Origin: Mycobacterium paraseoulense
GTDB lineage: Bacteria; Actinomycetota; Actinomycetes; Mycobacteriales; Mycobacteriaceae
Reading direction: 5' to 3'
DNA: 64,000 nt
Assembly: GCF_010731655.1 (NCBI RefSeq)
Contig: NZ_AP022619.1
Span: 1,364,001-1,428,000, forward strand
A program made the translations under genes and the position numbers. Shown here one piece after another: positions 45,015 through 53,267 of this stretch. Below the pieces are notes generated by a model. It worked only from the letters and a program-made list of their open reading frames with translations, had not been told where the DNA came from and searched no databases. Numbering within the stretch: position 1 is the stretch's first letter; each line of letters opens with the position of its first letter.

Positions 45015-45689
45015 ATGATCAACGTTCGGGCCAGGACAATCGCTGCGGCAGGGCTCGCGACGATTGCGGTAGTTGGCTTTTCGGCGTGTTCGACCAACAA
45101 GTCGGCGTCTGGACCGATGACGAGCAGCAGCACGGCAACGGTAACCAGCAGCATGGCGGGTCCGGCGACGACGTCGGCCGCGGCCGATCCGGCGGCCGAC
45201 CTCATCGGTGCGGGCTGCGGCGACTACGCCAAGGAGAACCCCAGCGGCCCCGGGTCGGTCGCCGGGATGGCTCAGGACCCGGTCGCCACGGCCGCGTCCA
45301 ACAACCCGATGCTGACCACGCTGACCTCGGCGCTGTCGGGCAAGCTGAACTCGAACGTCAACCTGGTCGACACGTTGAACAACGGCCAGTACACGGTTTT
45401 CGCACCGACCAACGCCGCCTTCGACAAGCTGCCGGCGGCCACCATCGACAAGCTCAAGACGGACTCGCAGCTGCTCAAGAGCATCTTGACCTACCACGTG
45501 GTGCAGGGTCAGGCAAGCCCGATGAAGGTCGACGGTGACCACACGACCCTGCAGGGCGCCAAGCTGACCGTGACAGGTCAGGGCAACGACCTCAAGGTCA
45601 GCAACGCCGGATTGGTGTGCGGCGGGGTGCACACCGCCAACGCCACGGTGTACATGATCGACACGGTGCTGATGCCGCCAGGCCAGTGA
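45015..45689 (+). CDS. mpt83: MPT83-type cell-surface lipoprotein with fasciclin domain
   Basis: The 224-aa precursor has a lipobox (VVGFSAC, lipidated Cys25), a Ser/Thr-rich linker, then one FAS1 domain (about residues 85-222: [53 protein letters not shown]). Two further cysteines (IGAGCGDYA and LVCGGVHT) match the MPT83/MPT70 disulfide. It is very similar to MPT83. A strong Shine-Dalgarno (GGAGAAGGAG) precedes the ATG. It has its own SigK-type promoter and is followed by a strong terminator. Confidence 0.94.
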   Translation: MINVRARTIAAAGLATIAVVGFSACSTNKSASGPMTSSSTATVTSSMAGPATTSAAADPAADLIGAGCGDYAKENPSGPGSVAGMAQDPVATAASNNPMLTTLTSALSGKLNSNVNLVDTLNNGQYTVFAPTNAAFDKLPAATIDKLKTDSQLLKSILTYHVVQGQASPMKVDGDHTTLQGAKLTVTGQGNDLKVSNAGLVCGGVHTANATVYMIDTVLMPPGQ

Positions 45690-45711
45690 GCTCGCCTGCC
45701 CATCGGGGATG

Positions 45712-45744
45712 AACAGCCCGGCTTCGGCCGGGCTGTTTTTCTTT
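45712..45744 (+). terminator. Rho-independent terminator after mpt83
   Basis: A perfect 11-bp stem, AACAGCCCGGC / GCCGGGCTGTT, closes a TTCG tetraloop, and the right arm runs into TTTTTCTTT. Such a classic intrinsic terminator is uncommon in mycobacteria. It separates mpt83 from the dipZ promoter, which begins only about 10 nt later, so dipZ needs independent transcription. Confidence 0.9.
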
Positions 45745-45753
45745 GCGGCAGCA

Positions 45754-45782
45754 CCAATCCGCGGCGCCCCTGGCAGCGAATG
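45754..45782 (+). promoter_or_regulatory. SigK-type promoter overlapping the first ATG of dipZ
   Basis: CCAATCC is followed by 16 nt and CGAATG. The last three bases of the -10 box are an ATG in the dipZ frame (45780), so transcription starting about 7 nt further falls on the next in-frame ATG at 45789. The -35 sequence is the same as that before mpt70. Confidence 0.62.
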
Positions 45783-45788
45783 ACGTTC

Positions 45789-47540
45789 ATGCTCACCATT
45801 GCGCTGATCGGCTTCGTCGGAGGTCTCATCACCGGCGTATCGCCGTGCATCCTGCCGGTACTGCCGGTGATCTTCTTCGCCGGCGCGCAGGGTGGCGCCG
45901 ATGACCCTGCCCCACAGCCGGTTTCCGGCGCGGGCGTGGACGTCGCGGTCAGGCCGGAACGCACGTCGCGCAGTGCGCGCCCCTACCTGGTCATCGGCGG
46001 TCTGGTGCTCAGCTTCACCGCGGTCACGTTGGCCGGCTCGACACTGCTGTCGCTGGTGCACCTGCCGCAGGACGCCATCCGCTGGGTCGCTCTGGTCGCC
46101 TTGGTCGCCATCGGTCTCGGCCTGATCTTCCCGCGGGTCGAGCGATTACTGGAGCGTCCGTTTGCGCGTATCCCGCAGAAGCAGTTGGGGTTCGGCGGCG
46201 GCGGGTTCGGTCTCGGCCTGGCGCTCGGTGTGTTGTATGTCCCGTGCGCCGGGCCCATTCTCGCCGCGATTGTGGTGGCCGGCGCCACGGCTCCCCTCGG
46301 CCTGCGCACCGTCGTATTGACTGGCAGTTTCGCGCTGGGCGCCGCCTTGCCGTTGTTCGTCTTCGCACTGGCTGGCCATCGGGTGGCTCAGCGGGTGGGA
46401 GCGTTTCGACGGCGGCAGCGGCAGATCCGGGTCGCGGCCGGGATCGTGATGATCGCGCTTGCGGTGGGACTGGTGTTCAATGTTCCCGCGGCTCTGCAAC
46501 GGGCCGTTCCCGACTACACCAGCGGGCTGCAACAACGATTGGCGGCCGACCGCGGGGTCCGGGAGAAGCTCAACCTCGGTGGCATCGTAAACGACCAGAA
46601 CGCGCAGCTGTCCAATTGCAGCGACAGCGGCCGGGAGCTCGAAAGCTGCGGCCAAGCACCCGATCTCAAGGGCATCGCCGGTTGGCTGAACACTCCCGGC
46701 AACCAACCGATCACACTTGCGTCCCTGCGCGGCAAGGTCGTGCTGATCGATTTTTGGGCGTACTCGTGCATCAACTGCCAACGCGCCATCCAGCACGTCG
46801 TCAGCTGGTACAACGCCTACAAGGGCGACGGTTTCGAGGTCATCGGGGTCCACACCCCGGAGTACGCGTTCGAACAGGTGCCCGGCAATGTGGCCAAAGG
46901 CGCCGCTGACTTGGATGTCGCCTACCCGATCGCGTTGGACAACGGCTACTCCTCGTGGACGAACTACCGCAACCGTTACTGGCCGGCGGAGTATCTGATC
47001 GACGCCACCGGCCAAGTGCGCCACATCAAATTTGGGGAGGGCGACTACAACGTGACCGAGGATCTGATCAGGCAGCTGATCGTGGCCACGCATCCCGGGC
47101 TCAAGCTGCCACCGCCAACAGACACGAGCCGCTCGACCCTGCCAGACAAGACCACGCCCGAGACCTACTTCGGCGTCGGCAAGGTCGTCAACTATGGCGG
47201 CGGCGGGCTATACGACGAAGGCACAACAACTTTCGACTATCCGCCCACCCTGGCCGCCGATAGCTTCGCCCTGAAAGGTCCGTGGTCGCTGGACTACCAA
47301 GGCGCCACCGCCGCCGGCAACCAGTCCAGTATCAGGTTGAACTACCACGCCAAGAACGTCTACATCGTCGCCGGCGGCACCGGATCCCTCACGGTCACCC
47401 GCGACGGACGATCCGTCGCGATTCCGATCAGCGGGCCGCCGACGTCGCACCAGATCGTCTCCGGCGAGCACTCGCAATCGGGAACCCTCGAGGTGCGCGC
47501 CGACCGAGCGCTGCAGGTGTATTCGTTCACGTACGGCTGA
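45789..47540 (+). CDS. dipZ: DipZ, CcdA/thioredoxin fusion thiol-disulfide protein
   Basis: The 583-aa protein has a CcdA-like membrane part (about residues 1-235) with the redox cysteines in [11 protein letters not shown] and [10 protein letters not shown], a periplasmic thioredoxin domain with [13 protein letters not shown] (CxxC), and a C-terminal carbohydrate-binding-like beta domain ([18 protein letters not shown]). It carries electrons across the membrane to external disulfide substrates. I start it at the second ATG because the promoter overlaps the first; the N-terminus [12 protein letters not shown] matches the conserved start of the family. MPT83 and MPT70 flank it and are plausible substrates. 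Confidence 0.93.
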   Translation: MLTIALIGFVGGLITGVSPCILPVLPVIFFAGAQGGADDPAPQPVSGAGVDVAVRPERTSRSARPYLVIGGLVLSFTAVTLAGSTLLSLVHLPQDAIRWVALVALVAIGLGLIFPRVERLLERPFARIPQKQLGFGGGGFGLGLALGVLYVPCAGPILAAIVVAGATAPLGLRTVVLTGSFALGAALPLFVFALAGHRVAQRVGAFRRRQRQIRVAAGIVMIALAVGLVFNVPAALQRAVPDYTSGLQQRLAADRGVREKLNLGGIVNDQNAQLSNCSDSGRELESCGQAPDLKGIAGWLNTPGNQPITLASLRGKVVLIDFWAYSCINCQRAIQHVVSWYNAYKGDGFEVIGVHTPEYAFEQVPGNVAKGAADLDVAYPIALDNGYSSWTNYRNRYWPAEYLIDATGQVRHIKFGEGDYNVTEDLIRQLIVATHPGLKLPPPTDTSRSTLPDKTTPETYFGVGKVVNYGGGGLYDEGTTTFDYPPTLAADSFALKGPWSLDYQGATAAGNQSSIRLNYHAKNVYIVAGGTGSLTVTRDGRSVAIPISGPPTSHQIVSGEHSQSGTLEVRADRALQVYSFTYG

Positions 47541-47556
47541 AACTTTTACCCCTGCA

Positions 47557-47585
47557 CCAATCCGAAGGTGTCCGGGCTCCGAATC
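47557..47585 (+). promoter_or_regulatory. SigK-type promoter upstream of mpt70
   Basis: CCAATCC is separated by 16 nt from CGAATC, with the same CCGAATCACTC extension as the mpt83 promoter. It lies 17 nt after the dipZ stop. Transcription would start near 47592 and leave a short leader containing AAAGGAG 9 nt before the mpt70 ATG. Confidence 0.67.
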
Positions 47586-47624
47586 ACTCATCAAATGTCG
47601 GACCAACCAAAGGAGTCAAACGCG

Positions 47625-48209
47625 ATGAAAGCACACGGGACGTCGGTGGCAGCGAAAGGGTTCGCGGTAGCGGCGATGCTGGGTCTGGGTGTGGTGACCG
47701 CTCCGAGCGCGGCGGCGGCCGATCTGGTGGGCCCCGGCTGCTCTGATTACGCGGCTACCAACCCCAGCGGCCCGGCGTCGGTGGATGGAATGTCGCAGGT
47801 TCCGGTGGCGGTGGCGGCGTCCAACAATCCGGTGCTGACCACCCTGACCGCTGCGCTGTCGGGCAAGCTGAACCCGAATGTCAACCTGGTCGATACCTTG
47901 AACAACGGCCAGTACACGGTCTTCGCACCGACCGACGCCGCATTCAACAAGCTGCCAGCCGCCACCATCGACAAGCTCAAGACCGACTCGCAGCTGCTCA
48001 CCAGCATCCTGACCTATCACGTGGTGCCGGGTCAGTTGAGTCCGACGATGGTCGCCGGCTCGCATAAGACGGTTCAAGGCGCGAACGTGACCGTGACCGG
48101 CCAGGGCAACGGCCTGAGAGTCAACAACGCGGGTCTGGTGTGCGGTGGCGTGCCCACAGCCAACGCGACCGTGTACATGATCGACACGGTGCTGATGCCG
48201 CCGGCGTAA
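47625..48209 (+). CDS. mpt70: MPT70-type secreted fasciclin-domain antigen
   Basis: The 194-aa precursor has a cleavable signal peptide (to about residue 31, [11 protein letters not shown]) with no lipobox, and one FAS1 domain. Cysteines in VGPGCSDYA and LVCGGVPT correspond to the MPT70 disulfide. The protein is close to the FAS1 part of the upstream mpt83 product, so the pair is a duplication split into a lipoprotein and a secreted form. Function is unknown; related proteins bind bone or host surfaces. A good Shine-Dalgarno supports the ATG. Confidence 0.94.
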   Translation: MKAHGTSVAAKGFAVAAMLGLGVVTAPSAAAADLVGPGCSDYAATNPSGPASVDGMSQVPVAVAASNNPVLTTLTAALSGKLNPNVNLVDTLNNGQYTVFAPTDAAFNKLPAATIDKLKTDSQLLTSILTYHVVPGQLSPTMVAGSHKTVQGANVTVTGQGNGLRVNNAGLVCGGVPTANATVYMIDTVLMPPA

Positions 48210-48233
48210 TGACGCACTCAGCCACGCTCGCCG

Positions 48234-48258
48234 CACCAGCCCCGGCCCGGGGCTGGTG
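48234..48258. terminator. GC-rich hairpin between convergent mpt70 and the flavin monooxygenase gene
   Basis: An 11-bp perfect stem, CACCAGCCCCG / CGGGGCTGGTG, closes a 3-nt loop. There is no T-tract on either side. Its position between two converging genes suggests a bidirectional transcription stop of the type proposed for mycobacteria without U-tails. Confidence 0.55.
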
Positions 48259-48270
48259 TGGCAGGTGTGG

Positions 48271-49758
48271 CTAGGCGATCACGTAGTCGCTGAACGGGAA
48301 GGTCGCAGCTTCCCGCACCGAGTTCAACGTCGACGTCGGCCGCAGCAGCGACGCCTCACCGCTGGGGCTGAAGTAGTACGAGCGCGACGTCGCGCAGTTG
48401 CCGGAGTAGAAGACCGTGTTGTCCAGCCGTTTGGTCATCCGCTCCATGAACCGGTCGTTGGCCTCTTCGGTCACCTCGAAGGTTGTCGCACCGCGACGCT
48501 TGACCTCGCCGAGCAGCCGGTCCATGTGCCGCATCTGGTATTCGATGGTGTGGAAGAAGGACAGCCCGGAGAAGGCGTACGGGCTGGCCAGGCTGAGGTA
48601 ATTGGGGAAGTACGGCATGGTGACGCCCTGGTAGGCCTGGAACCTGGTCTCCCGCCACCACTTTCCGAGGTTGCGGCCCTTGCGGCCGACCACCTCGATG
48701 GCCGGGAAGTTGGCCTCCCACAAGTCGAACCCGGTCGCCAGGACCAAGGTGTCGATCACGGTCTTACGCCCGTCGGCGGTGACGATGCCGTCGGCCTCGA
48801 TCCGCGCGATCCCGGTGGTCTCCAGGTGCACGTGCGGCTGGGTGAACGCGCGGTAGAACGTGTTCGAAAAGGTCGGCCGCTTGCAGCCCAGGTCGTAGTC
48901 CGGCGTGAACTTCTCGCGCAGTGCCTTGTCCCGGATCCACCGGAAGCGGTTGATCTTGGCCAGGTCGGAGGCGGAAATGTTGCCCCGCCCGCGGGACTCC
49001 TTGAAGTGCAGCGCCCCGACGACCATGATGACCTCGAGGATGACGTCGGTCACCCACCGCAGCGCACGCTGGGCCGCCGGCACCCGGGCGAACAGCCGCC
49101 GCACCCCCATGGGGAACTCGAAATCGAACTTCGGCAGCACGTGGGTTGCGGTGCGCTGGTAGACCGTAAGCTCCGCGGCCTCTTTGGCCAGCTCCGGAAT
49201 GACCTGCACCGCCGACGCCCCGGTCCCGATGACCGCAATGCGCCGCCCCTGATAGCCGTAGTCGTGGTCCCAGGCGGTGGTGTGGACCACCTTGCCCTCG
49301 AAGCTCCCGACCCCGGGGATATCCGGCATGCGCGGCTGGGACAGGAAACCCGTGGCGGTGATGAGGAGGCGGGTCGTCAGGGTTTCCCCGCCGGCCAGTG
49401 CCACCCGCCACACCGCGGCGTCCTCGTCCCACTGGGCACCTTCCACCGTGGTGTTGAACCGCATGTAGCGGCGCACGTCGTACTTGTCCGCGATGTCGAC
49501 GGCGTACTTCTTGACTTCGGCGCCCGGCGCGAACAGCCGCGACCAGTCCGGGTTGGGCTCGAACCAGTACGAATAGGTGGTCGACGGGATGTCGACGGCG
49601 ATCCCCGGGTAGTGGTTGACGTGCCAGGTACCGCCCAGGTCGTCCTCACGTTCGAGGATGGCGATGTTGTCGTACCCGAGACGCTTGAGCTGGATCGCGG
49701 CGCCGATGCCGCCAAAACCGGCGCCTACGATAACGGCGTCGAAACGGTCCGTGTTCAC
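48271..49758 (-). CDS. Flavin-containing (Baeyer-Villiger-type) monooxygenase
   Basis: The 495-aa protein has two Rossmann motifs, GAGFGGIGAAIQLKRLG for FAD and GTGASAVQVIPELA for NADPH, and the BVMO fingerprint FEGKVVHTTAWD. The conserved PGIAVDIPSTTYSY and ATGFL segments place it in the class that includes EthA and MymA. It inserts oxygen into ketones or sulfur compounds; EthA-like enzymes activate thioamide prodrugs, but that role cannot be assigned here. The start is a GTG. It is convergent with mpt70. Confidence 0.92.
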   Translation of the reverse strand: MNTDRFDAVIVGAGFGGIGAAIQLKRLGYDNIAILEREDDLGGTWHVNHYPGIAVDIPSTTYSYWFEPNPDWSRLFAPGAEVKKYAVDIADKYDVRRYMRFNTTVEGAQWDEDAAVWRVALAGGETLTTRLLITATGFLSQPRMPDIPGVGSFEGKVVHTTAWDHDYGYQGRRIAVIGTGASAVQVIPELAKEAAELTVYQRTATHVLPKFDFEFPMGVRRLFARVPAAQRALRWVTDVILEVIMVVGALHFKESRGRGNISASDLAKINRFRWIRDKALREKFTPDYDLGCKRPTFSNTFYRAFTQPHVHLETTGIARIEADGIVTADGRKTVIDTLVLATGFDLWEANFPAIEVVGRKGRNLGKWWRETRFQAYQGVTMPYFPNYLSLASPYAFSGLSFFHTIEYQMRHMDRLLGEVKRRGATTFEVTEEANDRFMERMTKRLDNTVFYSGNCATSRSYYFSPSGEASLLRPTSTLNSVREAATFPFSDYVIA

Positions 49759-49820
49759 AGCCTCGCTCCGTGCTTACTTGGTCTTGCTCCGCGCTTACAC
49801 ACAAAGAACTTTCACTAATC

Positions 49821-50156
49821 TTACGGAATTCTAATAGAGCTGTGCGTGGGACGCATGCGTGTTTGCCGGCATGTGACCTTGCCGACATCAGCGCGAGGCG
49901 TCACCGTTCTCGTTACCGGCCCCGCCGGCCCCGCCGAGCTCGTCGTCCGCAGGCGGCCCGCAAACCCGTGGCATCGCCGCGCGCGTTCGGAATCTTGCGC
50001 CATCGCGTCGCTGAAGAAGGCCGCGACGTCGCCCATGCCAGCGCTTTTCGCGTCGGGGACGTACTGCACGTGGTCGTGTCCGGCCCTCAGCGAGTGGTAC
50101 CGGCCGGGGATGAGGTCGAAAGTTACGTCGTCGAAACCCGTTTCGCCCGTGACCAT
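49821..50156 (-). CDS. Small conserved-looking hypothetical protein
   Basis: The 111-aa product starts at an ATG preceded by GAAGGG. Its first 65 residues (GFDDVTFDLIPGRYHSLRAGHDHVQYVPDAKSAG and VAAFFSDAMAQDSERARRCHGF) look like a family of short helical mycobacterial proteins that normally end near this point. The remaining 40 residues are basic and low in structure, so a C-terminal frameshift is possible. A competing plus-strand frame covers almost the same bases. Function unknown. Confidence 0.5.
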   Translation of the reverse strand: MVTGETGFDDVTFDLIPGRYHSLRAGHDHVQYVPDAKSAGMGDVAAFFSDAMAQDSERARRCHGFAGRLRTTSSAGPAGPVTRTVTPRADVGKVTCRQTRMRPTHSSIRIP

Positions 50157-50388
50157 GTCATCACCCTTCCGTGTCGTGAGCGTGTTCGCCGGACCGGCTA
50201 CCCACGCGAAACGGCGCCAAACGACGGTCCGGGGCGATTCGGGATGACGGCATCTCGCGCGGACCATAAAATGGGCTCATTTGGTGCGCCGACACGCGCC
50301 GCTCATCCGGCGCGCGCCGCCGCACAGCGGTATACAGGAAACGACAACGGATTTGTTCGCAAAACGCATAGTTTGGGAGGCTCCCGGC

Positions 50389-51135
50389 ATGGGCACATCC
50401 TGCGGCATGATCGCACGTCAAATAGCCCGTTTCGTTGTTCCGGCAGTCGCCGCGGCGTCCGGCCTCGGCGCCTCGGCTCTGGCCGGTTCCCTCCTACCCA
50501 CCGCCGCCGCCCAATGCCCCGACGTCCAAGTCGTGTTCGCCCGCGGCACCGGCGAAGCCCCCGGCGTCGGCCCCACCGGACAAGCCTTCGTCGACGCCCT
50601 GCACGCACGCCTGGGAACCAAGTCCTTCGACGTCTACCCGGTCAACTACCCCGCCAGCGACCAATGGGACACCGGCGTCGACGGCATCAGAGACGCCGCG
50701 GTCCATATCAATTCGATGGCCCACGACTGCCCCAACACCAAAATGGTGCTCGGCGGCTACTCCCAGGGCGCGGCCGTGATGGGCTTTGTCACCTCCCCCG
50801 CGGTCCCCGACGGCGTCGACCCCAACACCGTGCCCAAACCCCTGGACCCCTCGGTGGCCGACCACGTCTCCTCCGTCGTGCTGTTCGGCACCCCCAACGT
50901 GCGCGCCATGAACTTCCTCGGCGAACCGCCGGTCGTCATCGGCCCGGCATACCAGAACAAGACCATCAAGGTCTGCGCCACCGAAGACCCGGTGTGCTCC
51001 GACGGAATGAACTTCGCCGCCCACAACACCTACGCCGACGACGGCGCCATGATCGACAAGGGCGTCGCCTTCGCCTCCAGCCACCTCGACGCCGGCACCA
51101 GCGGCGCCCCGCCGGTCAGGGGCTTCGTCGGCTGA
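50389..51135 (+). CDS. Cutinase family serine esterase (CFP21/Culp-like)
   Basis: The 248-aa precursor has a signal peptide (MIARQIARFVVPAVAAASG to about residue 43, TAAA-QCPD), then a cutinase domain: VVFARGTGEAPGVGP, nucleophile Ser in LGGYSQGAAVMGF, and the Asp/His pair in CATEDPVCSDG and FAAHNTYADDG. Four cysteines can form the two family disulfides. Such enzymes hydrolyse extracellular lipid esters. GGGAGG 8 nt before the ATG supports the start; an in-frame upstream extension has no good start. Confidence 0.92.
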   Translation: MGTSCGMIARQIARFVVPAVAAASGLGASALAGSLLPTAAAQCPDVQVVFARGTGEAPGVGPTGQAFVDALHARLGTKSFDVYPVNYPASDQWDTGVDGIRDAAVHINSMAHDCPNTKMVLGGYSQGAAVMGFVTSPAVPDGVDPNTVPKPLDPSVADHVSSVVLFGTPNVRAMNFLGEPPVVIGPAYQNKTIKVCATEDPVCSDGMNFAAHNTYADDGAMIDKGVAFASSHLDAGTSGAPPVRGFVG

Positions 51136-51147
51136 GCGACCGCTCGG

Positions 51148-51909
51148 CTACCCGGCTTTGGCGTTCAGGTAGGCGACGATCCCCTGGGTGACCGCGGCGG
51201 CATACTTCGCTTGGCCGTCGGGGCTCTGGATGCGCGCGGCGTCCTCGACGTTTTTCATGTTGCCGAGTTCGACGAGGATCGCCGGGTATTGGGCCAGGTT
51301 GAGTCCCGCGAGGTCGTCGCGGCCGTTGAGACCACCCGACCCGATGTAGTTGGCGGGCTGAAAACCCGCCCGCACCAACGCGTCCCGCATCATGGTGGCC
51401 AGCTGGACGGCCGGGCCGGCCTGCACGTCGTTCAGGGGCGGGGTGGAATAGTTCACGTGGAATCCGCTGCCGGATGCCGGTCCGCCGTCGGCGTGGATGC
51501 TCACGATCGCATCGGGGCGCATCGCGTTGGCCGCCGCCGCGCGCTGGTCCACGCAGGGGCCCACCGAGTTGTCGTTGTCGCGGGAGAGTTGGGTGCGAAC
51601 GCCCATCTGGTTGAGCGACTGGCTGATCAGCGTCACGACGGCCCAGGTAAAGGCGTGCTCGGGGTAGCCGTCGTCGGCGACGGCACCCGAGGTCTGGCAC
51701 GCCTTGGTCCCGCTCCGGCCGTTGGGGACCTGTTGGTTAATCGAGGCGTCGTTGACGGCGTTGTGGCCCGGGTCGAGGAAGACGGCCGCCCCGGCCAGGC
51801 CGGCGGAGGCGCGTGGGGCGGTTGTCAGCGCCCCGGCACCGAGCAGCACCGGCGCGAATCTCAGCACGTCACGCCGCGAAATGGGTCCCAGGCCGGCGCG
51901 GTCGCTCAC
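51148..51909 (-). CDS. N-acetylmuramoyl-L-alanine amidase, Ami1 (Rv3717)-like, Tat-exported
   Basis: The 253-aa protein has an N-terminal twin-arginine signal (ISRRDVLRFAPVLLGAGA) and an Amidase_3 domain. Zinc ligands are visible as VFLDPGHN, DGYPEHAF and VSIHADGGPA, with the catalytic Glu in LVELGNMKN. The cysteine pair KACQTSG and GPCVDQR can form a disulfide. It closely resembles M. tuberculosis Rv3717, which cleaves stem peptides from peptidoglycan glycan; that protein lacks the Tat motif as I recall it. It is convergent with the cutinase and shares strand with the PapA-like gene. Confidence 0.9.
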   Translation of the reverse strand: MSDRAGLGPISRRDVLRFAPVLLGAGALTTAPRASAGLAGAAVFLDPGHNAVNDASINQQVPNGRSGTKACQTSGAVADDGYPEHAFTWAVVTLISQSLNQMGVRTQLSRDNDNSVGPCVDQRAAAANAMRPDAIVSIHADGGPASGSGFHVNYSTPPLNDVQAGPAVQLATMMRDALVRAGFQPANYIGSGGLNGRDDLAGLNLAQYPAILVELGNMKNVEDAARIQSPDGQAKYAAAVTQGIVAYLNAKAG

Positions 51910-51925
51910 CGCGCGATGGTAACAA

Positions 51926-53161
51926 TCAGTGCTCTTCGACGGCAGCCACCAGGGCGTCCCCGACGCTCTTCAAGAAGGTGGCGGGCACGCTGTAGCCGCA
52001 GGTCGTCATCCGCAGCATGCCCTCGAAGGTGGTGATCCCGGTGACGTGCTCGCCCTCGGTCTGGCTTTGAACCACCGGAGCCCACACCGCCGTGGGCCGC
52101 AGCGGACCGGTGCCGTCAAGGTTCTGCATGCCGAGGTTGGTGACGAGCATGTCGAACGGGCACACCCGGGTGAACAGTTCTTCGGCATGGTCGGCTTCGG
52201 CGTCGACGGTGATCGCCTGCTCGACGGCCAGCGATGCGGTGCGGATTCCCCGCGCCGACCGCGCGGCGTCGAGGTGGGCGGTCGTCGCGCGCGCCTGGTC
52301 CCAGAACGGCGTTCCGTCCCACGGCGACAATCCGGTCCAGGTCGCCTGGATGTAGAGCCCGCAGTCGTCTCCGACGCCGATCAGCGCCCGGAAGTTGATC
52401 GGATTCAGCACGCGCAGAAAGTCTTCGCCGCGCTCGGCGGCGCGCACCCGGCACATGGCGACCACCAGCGCCGCGTGCACCGTAGTGCGTTCCGCGCGGC
52501 ACCGCTGGGCCAGTCTCGCGGTGTCCACTTCCGACATCGCGAGGGTGTGCACGTTCGTCAGCGCGCCGTCGAAGGGCCGGATGGAGCTGGGCGTGCGCAT
52601 CCTCGGATCGTCGGGCAGCTCTAACGGTGCCATGTCGCCGAGCGTTCCGGCGGTCAGATCCTCTTGTGCCTGCGCCACAGGCAAATTCGGCACGCTGTCG
52701 CCGTTGAGCGCGGCGAGTACGTCTTTGAGCACCAGCACCGAGGAAATCCCGTCGGCGACCGTGTGGTCGAAGGTCAGCAGAAGCACGCTGCCTGCCGGCC
52801 CCTGCAGCAACGACGCCCGCATCAGCGGCGCCCGCGAACGGTCGAACGGGCGGCTGAGCTCCTCGGCCGCGGCGGTCTCCCACGACGATTCCGGGCTGCG
52901 GCGCACGGTCAACTCGATCGGTGCGACCGTGGGGGCGCGATATAGGCCGAGCCGCGTGCCGGGTCGGTCCTCGATGTGTGCTGACAACACGGGATGTCGT
53001 CGCTGGGCGGCGGCGAGCGCCGGCCTCAGTTTGTTGGCGGCAATCACTTCGTCAAACTCCGCCACGAGCGCGAAATGAACTGGATGACGCTCGCCGTAGC
53101 GATAGAAAAGCCGTTCCATAGCACCAATCGGACGGATCAACGTGGCTTGTTCGAGGGGCAT
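51926..53161 (-). CDS. PapA-like condensation-domain acyltransferase
   Basis: The 411-aa protein has the condensation/acyltransferase active-site motif HTVADG (HxxxDG) at about residues 132-137, and an N-terminal IGAMERLFYRYGERHPVHF. The region GLYIQATWTGLSPWDG and the C-terminal ATFLKSVGDAL are typical of PapA5-type enzymes, which transfer acyl chains onto phthiocerols, trehalose or other hydroxyls. No PKS gene is nearby, so the acceptor is unknown. The ATG starts about 106 nt from the end of the enoyl-CoA hydratase on the same strand. Confidence 0.85.
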   Translation of the reverse strand: MPLEQATLIRPIGAMERLFYRYGERHPVHFALVAEFDEVIAANKLRPALAAAQRRHPVLSAHIEDRPGTRLGLYRAPTVAPIELTVRRSPESSWETAAAEELSRPFDRSRAPLMRASLLQGPAGSVLLLTFDHTVADGISSVLVLKDVLAALNGDSVPNLPVAQAQEDLTAGTLGDMAPLELPDDPRMRTPSSIRPFDGALTNVHTLAMSEVDTARLAQRCRAERTTVHAALVVAMCRVRAAERGEDFLRVLNPINFRALIGVGDDCGLYIQATWTGLSPWDGTPFWDQARATTAHLDAARSARGIRTASLAVEQAITVDAEADHAEELFTRVCPFDMLVTNLGMQNLDGTGPLRPTAVWAPVVQSQTEGEHVTGITTFEGMLRMTTCGYSVPATFLKSVGDALVAAVEEH

Positions 53162-53267
53162 ACCGAGCAGACGGCGCCGATCGCTGCTCGGTTCACCGCC
53201 GCCGCGAAACGGCCCGGCGTGCGGCGGATTTCACACGATCGCATCAGCCGCTTAACGCGCGGGCCGC

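Noticed and set aside
48256..49818. Plus-strand open frame across the flavin monooxygenase gene
   Set aside because: The minus strand encodes two Rossmann motifs and the BVMO fingerprint; the plus frame has none.
49846..50247. Plus-strand frame of 133 codons opposite the small minus-strand gene
   Set aside because: It lacks a Shine-Dalgarno and is Arg/Pro/Ser-rich; the minus frame has a ribosome binding site and a plausible helical protein, though confidence there is only moderate.
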